A DNA stretch of 64,000 nt from Chloroflexota bacterium. GTDB taxonomy: Bacteria > Chloroflexota > UBA11872. The stretch's first letter is position 1. The number at the start of each line of letters is the position of its first letter. The translations under genes and the position numbers were made by a program. A model generated the notes under the pieces. It was not told where the DNA came from, searched no databases, and worked only from the letters and a program-made list of their open reading frames with translations. The DNA is taken from contig JAJDVX010000019.1 in assembly GCA_022825895.1 (NCBI GenBank), positions 1-64,000 on the forward strand, given 5' to 3'. Shown here piece by piece: positions 57,837 through 64,000 of the stretch.

Positions 57837-60104
57837 TTAGGTGCTGGCGGCGACGGCGGCCTGGACTTCGCGGGGGGAGGCGGGGAGGTCGCGGATGCGG
57901 ACGCCGATGGCGTTGGAGATGGCGTTGGCCATGGCAGCCAGGGGCGGGACGATGGGGACTTCGCCGACGCCGCGGACGCCGTAGGGGTGTCCTGGGTTGG
58001 GGACTTCGACGATGACGGTTTCGATCATCGGCAGGTCCAGCGAGGTGGGCATGCGGTAGTCGAGGAAGCTGGCATTGAGCATGCGACCGTCGGGGCTGTA
58101 CACGTACTCCTCGTTGAGCGCCCAGCCGACGCCCTGGGCCACGCCGCCTTCCATCTGGCCCTCCACGTAGGGCGGGTAGATGGCGGTGCCGGCGTCCTGC
58201 AAGGCCGTGTAGCGCAGGACGTCGACCTTGCCGGTCTCGGTGTCGACTTCCACGTCGGCGATGTGGATGGCGAAGGTGTTGCCGGCGGCGTTGGGCGAGG
58301 CGGTGGACTTGCCCACGACTTCCAGGCCGTCTTCCTGTAGGGCGGCGGCGGCCTGGGTGAAGTTGAGGCTGGCACCGTTCTGGCTGAAGACGCCGGCGTC
58401 AAAGCTGATCGACTCGGCCGGTACGTCCCAGTAGTCGGCCAGGCCTTCGACCATCTGGTCCTTGAGGTCCTCGGCGGCCTCGATGGCGGCCCAGCCGGTG
58501 GCGTAGGTGACGCGACTGCCGCCGGTGACGCCGGTGAAGGCGATCGAGTCGGTGTCGGGGACGATGGGATCCACGTCTTCGATGGGAATGCCCAGGAACT
58601 CGGCCAACTGCATGGCGATGGAGGTGCGAGTGCCGCCGATGTCCATGGAGCCTTCCAGCAACGTGACGGTGCCGTCGCCGTTGAGGCGGGCCACGGCGCT
58701 GGACTTGCCGCCGCCGTTGAGCCAGTAGCCGGAGGCCACGCCGCGGCCGCGCCGCCTGGTGCCGGTGGACTCGCCGAGGTCGGATTGCCAGTGGTCGGTG
58801 GCGACCGCCGCATCGATGGTCTCGATGTTGCCGATGGGATGGAAGCGCGTGCCGTCCACCCGCAGGTCGCCTTCCTTGGAGGCGTTGAGGCGTCGGAATT
58901 CGAGCGGGTCCATGTCGAGTTCTTCGCAGATCTCGTCGATGAGAGCGTCCACGGCGAACTCGGCCTGGGGCGCGCCGGGTGCGCGGTAGGCGTGCGACTT
59001 GGGCTTGTTGACGACGACGTCGTAGCCGTCGACCCGGAAGTTCTCGATATCGAACGGGCCGATGCAGCACAGGCAGCCGGCGCTCACGGCTGAGCCGGGG
59101 TATCCGCCAGCCTCGAAGGCGAGGTCGACGTTGACGGCCGTGATCTTGCCCTCGTTGGTCACGCCCATCTTGACCGTCATGAAGGCGCCCGGAGCCGGGC
59201 CGGTGCCGATCAGAACCTCGGTGCGGTTCATGGTCATCTTGACCGGCCGCCCGATCTTGCGCGAGAGCACGGCCGCGAGGGGTTCGAGATAGACGGTGGT
59301 CTTGCCGCCGAATCCGCCGCCGATTTCCGCCGGCAGCACGCGGATCTTCGACTTCGGGTGCTCGAGCATGGTGGCCAGTTCGTCGCGGATGCCGAAATGG
59401 CCCTGCGAACTGGATTCCACGATCAGGTGGCCGTCCTGGTTCCAGTGGGCCAGGGCGTTGTGGGGTTCGATGTAGCCCTGGTGGACCATGGCGGTGGAGT
59501 AGGACCGCTCCATCACCAGGTCAGCCGCGGCATAGCCGGCCTCAACGTCGCCTTCCTCGTAGATCAGGTGCTTGGCGATGTTGCTGGGCTTGTTGTCGAA
59601 GACGCCGCCGGTCTCGGTGTAGAGGTCGTCCAGGATGACGGGGGCGTCGTCCTGCATGGCTTCGCGGACGTCGAGCACGGGCGGAAGGACTTCGTAGTCC
59701 ACGTCGATCAGGCTGAGGGCTTCCTCGGCCTCGTGGACGCTTGCGGCGGCCACGGCGGCAATGACTTGACCCTCGTAGGTGACGCGGCCGCGGGCGATGA
59801 CGCGCTCGGCCATGTAGCGCAGGCTCTGCATGCCCGACTCGTTGGCCTCGGCCTCACCGGCGCCCGGGTCCGGGAAGTCGTCACCGGTCACCACGGCCAG
59901 CACCTGGCCGGCGGCCTCGGCGCGGGACGTGTCGATACCACGGATGCGAGCCCTGGCGTGCGGGCTGCGCAGCACTTTGCCCCAGACCATGCCGGGCATG
60001 TTGGCGTCCACGCCGTAGCGTGCGCGTCCGGTGACCTTGTCCACGCCGTCGTGACGGACCGGTCGGGTCCCAACGACTCGATACGCGCCGTTGCCTGCTG
60101 TCAT
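57837..60104 (-). CDS. Xanthine dehydrogenase-family Mo-binding subunit
   Basis: A 755-residue molybdopterin-binding subunit. It includes RPVRHDGVDKVTGRARYGVD, MVHQGYIEPHNALAHW, EIGGGFGGKTTVYLEPLAA, HAYRAPGAPQAEFAVDAL and the late GVGEVPIVPPLAAMANAI (with the conserved catalytic Glu). It would hydroxylate an aromatic or heterocyclic substrate; exact substrate unknown. GGAGCAGGGA precedes the ATG. It is a paralogue of the product at 60432, last in the operon. Confidence 0.92.
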   Translation of the reverse strand: MTAGNGAYRVVGTRPVRHDGVDKVTGRARYGVDANMPGMVWGKVLRSPHARARIRGIDTSRAEAAGQVLAVVTGDDFPDPGAGEAEANESGMQSLRYMAERVIARGRVTYEGQVIAAVAAASVHEAEEALSLIDVDYEVLPPVLDVREAMQDDAPVILDDLYTETGGVFDNKPSNIAKHLIYEEGDVEAGYAAADLVMERSYSTAMVHQGYIEPHNALAHWNQDGHLIVESSSQGHFGIRDELATMLEHPKSKIRVLPAEIGGGFGGKTTVYLEPLAAVLSRKIGRPVKMTMNRTEVLIGTGPAPGAFMTVKMGVTNEGKITAVNVDLAFEAGGYPGSAVSAGCLCCIGPFDIENFRVDGYDVVVNKPKSHAYRAPGAPQAEFAVDALIDEICEELDMDPLEFRRLNASKEGDLRVDGTRFHPIGNIETIDAAVATDHWQSDLGESTGTRRRGRGVASGYWLNGGGKSSAVARLNGDGTVTLLEGSMDIGGTRTSIAMQLAEFLGIPIEDVDPIVPDTDSIAFTGVTGGSRVTYATGWAAIEAAEDLKDQMVEGLADYWDVPAESISFDAGVFSQNGASLNFTQAAAALQEDGLEVVGKSTASPNAAGNTFAIHIADVEVDTETGKVDVLRYTALQDAGTAIYPPYVEGQMEGGVAQGVGWALNEEYVYSPDGRMLNASFLDYRMPTSLDLPMIETVIVEVPNPGHPYGVRGVGEVPIVPPLAAMANAISNAIGVRIRDLPASPREVQAAVAAST

Positions 60105-60161
60105 TCCCTGCTCCCGCGGTGCTGTGGTGAGTCTGAGTCGAAAAAGCGGACGTGTGAAAGT

Positions 60162-60425
60162 CTAGCCGCCGCCGAGCGCCTCCACGAAGAACAGCTCGCT
60201 GTCGGGCTGAAGCCTGGTGCGAAGACGCCGGCCGACGTTGGCGCCGTCGACAAAAATGGCCAGACCCGGGCGGAGCTGGCCGTCATCGACCAGCCTCCCG
60301 CCCAGGTCCGGGAATTGCTCCGTGAGACGATCCACGATTTCCCGCGCCGTGGCGCCCTCAATCTGAACCGTGGCGGCACCGTCCGTCGCCACCCGCATGG
60401 GGGTGGGGATGTGAACGGTCGCCAC
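60162..60425 (-). CDS. MoaD/ThiS-like small sulfur carrier
   Basis: An 87-residue ubiquitin-fold protein. The end ...LFFVEALGGG has the C-terminal Gly-Gly needed for adenylation and thiocarboxylation. MoaD proteins give sulfur to molybdopterin. Position between two Mo-enzyme subunit genes supports a cofactor role. GTG start at 60425. Confidence 0.85.
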   Translation of the reverse strand: MATVHIPTPMRVATDGAATVQIEGATAREIVDRLTEQFPDLGGRLVDDGQLRPGLAIFVDGANVGRRLRTRLQPDSELFFVEALGGG

Positions 60426-60431
60426 GGTCGG

Positions 60432-62729
60432 TTACGCCTGGGCGGCCAGCGCCGCCTGCACGCGCGGCGGCGACATGGGCAGATGGCTCATGCGGAGGCC
60501 GGTCGCATCGTGGATCGCGTTGGCCACGGCCGCGGGGGGCGGCACGATGGGTACTTCGCCCACGCCGCGAACACCGTAAGGATGCCCCGGGTTGGGCACC
60601 TCGACGATGATCGTCTCGATGTTGGGAACGTCGAGCGCGGTCGGCATGCGGTAGTCCAGCAGGCTGGCGTTGAGCAAGTGACCGTCGTCGTCGTAGACGT
60701 ACTCCTCGTTCAGCGCCCAACCGACGCCCTGCACGACGCCGCCCTGCATCTGGCCTTCGACGTATGGCGGATAGATGGCAACGCCGGCGTCCTGAACGGC
60801 GGTGTACCGCAGGATTTCGACCTTGCCGGTTTCCTCATCCACTTCCACGTCGGCGATGTGAACGGCGAAGGCGCCACCCTCGCGGGTGGGCGTGACGGTG
60901 TTCTTGCCGATGGGGAATACGCCCTCTTCCTCCAACAGCCCGGCGGCTTCGCGCACGGTGGCCGAGTTGCCGTTGGCCGAGAACGTGCCGTCGGCGTGGG
61001 TGATCGCGTCAGCGGCGACATCCCAGAGGTCCGCCAGCCCTTCGGCGATCTGGTCCTTCATGTCGTTGGCCGCGTTGTGGGCGGCCAGACCGGTGGCAAA
61101 GGTGACCCGGCTGCCGCCGGTGACGTCGGTCTGCCCGACCGAGTCGGTGTCCGCCACGATGGGGTCCACGTCCTCGATCGCGATGCCCAACGTCTCCGCG
61201 AACTGCATGGCAACCGACGTGCGGGTGCCGCCGATGTCGGTCGAGCCCTCGAGCAGCGTCACGCTGCCGTCGCTGTTCAGCTTTGCGATCACGCTGGAGG
61301 TGAAGCCGATGTTGAACCAGAACCCGGAGGCGATACCGCGGCCGCGCTTCTTGCCCGGGGCGGTTTCCAGCGGGGTCTGCCACTGGGCGGAGTCGCGCGC
61401 GGCCTCCATGCACTCGATGTGACCGATGCGCGGATAGGGCGGCTGGGCGAGCTGCCAGTCGCCTTCCTTGGCACTGTTCTTGAGGCGGAACTCGACCGGA
61501 TCGATGTCCAGCGTGCGGCAGATTTCGTCCACCACCGTCTCGCTGGCGAACTCGGCGTGGGTGGCGCCGGGCGCACGGTAGGCGTGGGTCTTGGGCTTGT
61601 TGACGACGACGTCAAAGCCTTCGACCTTGGCGTTGGGCATGTTGTACGGCGCGAAGACGCAGCGGCAGCCAGCGCCCACGACCGACCCGGGATAGCCGCC
61701 GGCATCGAACGCCAGGTTTGCGTAACCGGCGGTAATCATGCCGTCGTTGGTGACGCCCATCTTCACGCGCACGTAGCCGCCCGGCGTAGGGCCCGTCGCC
61801 TTCAGCACGTCGGCCCGATCCATGGCCATCTTGACCGGATGACCAGTCTGCTGGGAGAGCAGGGCGGCCAGGGGTTCCAGGTAAGCCGTGGTCTTGCCGC
61901 CGAACCCGCCGCCGATCTCCATCGGCACGACGTGGATCTTGGTGATGGGGTGATTGAGCAGGTCGGCCAGTTCCTGCCGGATGGTGAAGGCGCCCTGGGA
62001 ACTGCACCAGACGTGCAGATGCCCGTCCTTGAGCCAGTTGGCCGTGGCGTTATGGGTTTCGATGTAGCCCTGGTGGACGACGCCGAAGGTGAACTCACGG
62101 TCGACGACCAGGTCGGCCTCGGCGAAGCCGGCGTCGACGTCGCCAACCTCGTACAGCATTTCCGCCGCGACGTTGCTGGGCTCGTCGGCGGTGGTGCCGT
62201 CGGCCTTGGCGGTGTAGAGGTCCTCGATGATGACCGGAGCGTCCGGCTTCATCGCGTCCCAGACCTCGAGGACCGGGTCGAGCACTTCATACTCGACGTC
62301 GATCAGCTTGAGGGCCTCGGCGGCGATGTGCTGGTTGGTGGCCGCCACCGCGGCAACGGCATGCCCGTGGTAGTGAACCTTGCCGCGGGCGAGCATGTTG
62401 GCGCTCTTGAACTTGACCGGAAGGCCGGGCGCCTCGCCGCCGGTGGTGAGCTTGTCGCCCGGGTCGGGCAGGTCGGCACTGGTGATGACGGCACTTACGC
62501 CGTGCAGGGCCTCGGCGCGGCTGGCGTCGATGCTGACGATGCGCGCGTGGGCATGCGGGCTGCGCAGCACCTTGCCGTGCAACTGGCCGGGCAGATTGAT
62601 GTCGGAGCCGTAGCGCGCTTCGCCGGTGACCTTTTCAAGGCCGTCGTGGCGAATCGGCCGGGTTCCGATGACCTTGTATTCCTCGTCGTGATGCTTGATT
62701 TTGGGAGCGACTCGGGTGTCAATGGCCAT
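60432..62729 (-). CDS. Xanthine dehydrogenase-family Mo-binding subunit
   Basis: A ~765-residue subunit similar along its length to the one at 57837: RPIRHDGLEKVTGEARYGSD, VVHQGYIETHNATANW, EIGGGFGGKTTAYLEPLAALL, HAYRAPGATHAEFASETVV, and GVGEVPIVPPPAAVANAI. The ATG at 62729 follows GGAGG (7 nt), 2 bp after the 2Fe-2S gene stop. It forms the active-site subunit with the FAD and 2Fe-2S proteins. Confidence 0.92.
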   Translation of the reverse strand: MAIDTRVAPKIKHHDEEYKVIGTRPIRHDGLEKVTGEARYGSDINLPGQLHGKVLRSPHAHARIVSIDASRAEALHGVSAVITSADLPDPGDKLTTGGEAPGLPVKFKSANMLARGKVHYHGHAVAAVAATNQHIAAEALKLIDVEYEVLDPVLEVWDAMKPDAPVIIEDLYTAKADGTTADEPSNVAAEMLYEVGDVDAGFAEADLVVDREFTFGVVHQGYIETHNATANWLKDGHLHVWCSSQGAFTIRQELADLLNHPITKIHVVPMEIGGGFGGKTTAYLEPLAALLSQQTGHPVKMAMDRADVLKATGPTPGGYVRVKMGVTNDGMITAGYANLAFDAGGYPGSVVGAGCRCVFAPYNMPNAKVEGFDVVVNKPKTHAYRAPGATHAEFASETVVDEICRTLDIDPVEFRLKNSAKEGDWQLAQPPYPRIGHIECMEAARDSAQWQTPLETAPGKKRGRGIASGFWFNIGFTSSVIAKLNSDGSVTLLEGSTDIGGTRTSVAMQFAETLGIAIEDVDPIVADTDSVGQTDVTGGSRVTFATGLAAHNAANDMKDQIAEGLADLWDVAADAITHADGTFSANGNSATVREAAGLLEEEGVFPIGKNTVTPTREGGAFAVHIADVEVDEETGKVEILRYTAVQDAGVAIYPPYVEGQMQGGVVQGVGWALNEEYVYDDDGHLLNASLLDYRMPTALDVPNIETIIVEVPNPGHPYGVRGVGEVPIVPPPAAVANAIHDATGLRMSHLPMSPPRVQAALAAQA

Positions 62730-62731
62730 GG

Positions 62732-63229
62732 CTAAGCCTCCGCGCGCATGCGTTCGGCGGCGTCCAGCACGGCGCGTACGATCTTGTCGTAGCCCGTGCA
62801 CCGGCAGAGGTTGCCGGCGAGCCACCAGCGAACTTCGTACTCCGTGGGATTCGGGTTTTCCTCCAGGAGGGCCTTGGCCGCGACGATGAAGCCGGGCGTG
62901 CAGACGCCGCACTGGAGGGCGGCGTTTTCAAGGAACGACTGCTGTAGCGGGTGCAGCCCCTCGGGCGAAGCGACGCCCTCGATGGTTTCAATGGAGGCGC
63001 CGGCCGCTTCGACGCTGAGCACGCAGCAAGAGTTGACCAGCGCGCCGTCCATGACGACGTTGCAGGCGCCGCAGTTGCCGTTGTTACAGCCTTCCTTGGC
63101 GCCGGTCAGTCCCAGGTGGTCGCGCAGGACTTCCAGCAGGCTCTCCCGCGGTTCGGCCAGGAAGTCCACCTGCTCGCCATTGATCGTGGTCTGAACGTGG
63201 ACCTTTCCCGACAGGATTTCAGTGGCCAT
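62732..63229 (-). CDS. (2Fe-2S) subunit of the molybdoenzyme
   Basis: A ~165-residue electron-transfer subunit. The plant-type cluster ligands lie in GCNNGNCGACNVV plus Cys in NSCC; the second cluster has QCGVCTPGF and NLCRCTGYDKIV. It passes electrons between the Mo site and FAD. The ATG at 63229 overlaps the FAD-subunit end by 11 bp. Confidence 0.95.
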   Translation of the reverse strand: MATEILSGKVHVQTTINGEQVDFLAEPRESLLEVLRDHLGLTGAKEGCNNGNCGACNVVMDGALVNSCCVLSVEAAGASIETIEGVASPEGLHPLQQSFLENAALQCGVCTPGFIVAAKALLEENPNPTEYEVRWWLAGNLCRCTGYDKIVRAVLDAAERMRAEA

Positions 63230-64000
63230 TGGTGGGACTGCCTCCCTGGGCGCGAGCCTTGGCGCCGCGCAGGGCGCGCTGGGTAAGAACGTAGGAGAGT
63301 TGCTTGCGATGGGCGATGGTGCCGCGCATGTCGTCGATCGGCGTGGCGGCGTCACGGGCGATGCCGGCCGCGACCGCGAAGGCGTCTTCGTCGGCGGTCA
63401 TGCCCACCAGGGCGTCGCCAGCGGCCTGAACGAACAGGGGGGTGGGCGCCACGGCGCCGAGCGCGGTGCGGGCGGCGGTGATGGTGTCGCCATCCAACTG
63501 CAGCCAGGCGCCGGCGCCTACGACCGCGATGTCCATCTCGTTACGCGGGATGAAGCGCAGGTAGTGCGAGCCTGAGCCCGCGGGCGGCTTGGGCAGGGTG
63601 AGGGAAACCAGCAACTCGCCGTCGGCCAGCACGTTGCGGCCGGGAGCGGTGCAGAAGTCCTCGACGGCGACGGTTCGCTCACCGTCGGGGCCGAAGATGT
63701 TGCAGACGGCCGAGTGGACGATCAGCGGAGGAATGGTGTCTCCGGCGGGACCGGAGTTACACAGGTTGCCGCCGACCGACGCGCGGCCCTGAATACCGGT
63801 GCTGCCAATGATGCGGGCAGCATCCGTCACGGCGGGATAGGTCGCCGTGAAGTGCGCGTCGTTGTAGAGCTGATGGCAAGGAACCGCGGCGCCGAGCGTG
63901 GTGCTGCCGTCGGCATTGACCGAGAGCTCCATGAGCTCGGGAATCTTCTTGGCGTCGACGAAAACCCCGGTATCCCGAGCGTCTTCGCGGACCTGGACAA
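63219..64000 (-). CDS. FAD-binding subunit of the molybdoenzyme (partial)
   Basis: The 3' part of a CoxM/XdhB-type FAD subunit; the 5' end is outside the window, since the frame is open to 64000. Features: GRASVGGNLCNSGPAGDTIPPL (flavin loop), RNEMDIAVVGAGAWLQL, and a C-terminal AAGIARDAATPIDDMRGT. It heads the operon FAD, 2Fe-2S, Mo subunit, MoaD-like, Mo subunit. Confidence 0.9.
   Translation of the reverse strand, partial: VQVREDARDTGVFVDAKKIPELMELSVNADGSTTLGAAVPCHQLYNDAHFTATYPAVTDAARIIGSTGIQGRASVGGNLCNSGPAGDTIPPLIVHSAVCNIFGPDGERTVAVEDFCTAPGRNVLADGELLVSLTLPKPPAGSGSHYLRFIPRNEMDIAVVGAGAWLQLDGDTITAARTALGAVAPTPLFVQAAGDALVGMTADEDAFAVAAGIARDAATPIDDMRGTIAHRKQLSYVLTQRALRGAKARAQGGSPTNGH

Noticed and set aside
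59358-62735. 1,125-codon plus-strand ORF
   Set aside because: Antisense shadow of the two Mo-subunit genes and the MoaD-like gene in GC-rich DNA; composition is Gly/His/Arg-rich and no domain is seen.

Overview
The window looks like a chromosomal segment of a high-GC, probably aerobic heterotroph, most likely a marine or sponge-associated member of the Chloroflexota. That placement is an inference from gene content. The evidence is a Tat-type solute-binding lipoprotein with a long EVPVEK/VEKVV stalk, several sulfatases, paired xanthine-dehydrogenase-type molybdoenzymes, a luciferase-like flavin oxidoreductase, and many GC-rich dispersed repeats. No rRNA, tRNA or CRISPR array was recognised.

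0-13.6 kb is a mobile, repeat-rich region. It holds opcA; a TIR (ThsB/DUF1863-like) gene overlapping a RipA-family membrane protein gene; an orphan terminase pair; an IS110 element inserted in a dispersed repeat, plus a 3' fragment of a relative; and an oxidoreductase/acetyltransferase pair. It also holds a complete 2,493-bp IS1595-family element (9528-12020). That element has ~26-bp terminal inverted repeats and an 8-bp target duplication. It carries a transposase, three small passenger genes and an array of three long unique-stem hairpins. It interrupts a small proline-rich leader ORF; removing the element and one target copy restores a 111-codon frame ending in a GTGA overlap with a membrane glycosyltransferase gene. 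A second copy of the leader lies at 45.4-45.6 kb and overlaps the acetoacetyl-CoA synthetase gene in the same way (TTGA). Both copies have the palindrome AGTGTACACT just before the start codon.

13.7-18.8 kb holds two decayed membrane glycosyltransferase-like genes. 19.1-27.5 kb is a sulfatase island: four sulfatase-fold proteins, one without the formylglycine Cys/Ser, with a Tat lipoprotein solute-binding protein and a small lipoprotein.

27.6-37.4 kb is one long minus-strand run: ATP-grasp enzyme, CCAEP-tailed radical SAM protein, lipB, lipA, aceE, aceF, lpdA. A NifU-type Fe-S protein and a DUF169 protein are divergent from it. The run links lipoate synthesis to pyruvate dehydrogenase. 39.2-45.6 kb adds a flavin reductase, a luciferase-like monooxygenase, a malate/lactate dehydrogenase, and a thiolase with acetoacetyl-CoA synthetase (ketone-body or acetoacetate activation). 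moaA follows.

47.7-54.2 kb is a second accessory region: two small coiled-coil/membrane proteins, a low-GC TIR-like defence protein with a winged-helix tail, a nuclease-methyltransferase fusion (type IIG-like), and a VapBC toxin-antitoxin pair. 54.5-57.4 kb has an SMP-30-like protein, a secreted nuclease and a short-chain dehydrogenase. 57.8-64 kb is a molybdoenzyme operon (FAD subunit, 2Fe-2S subunit, two Mo-binding subunits and a MoaD-like protein) that runs off the window edge.
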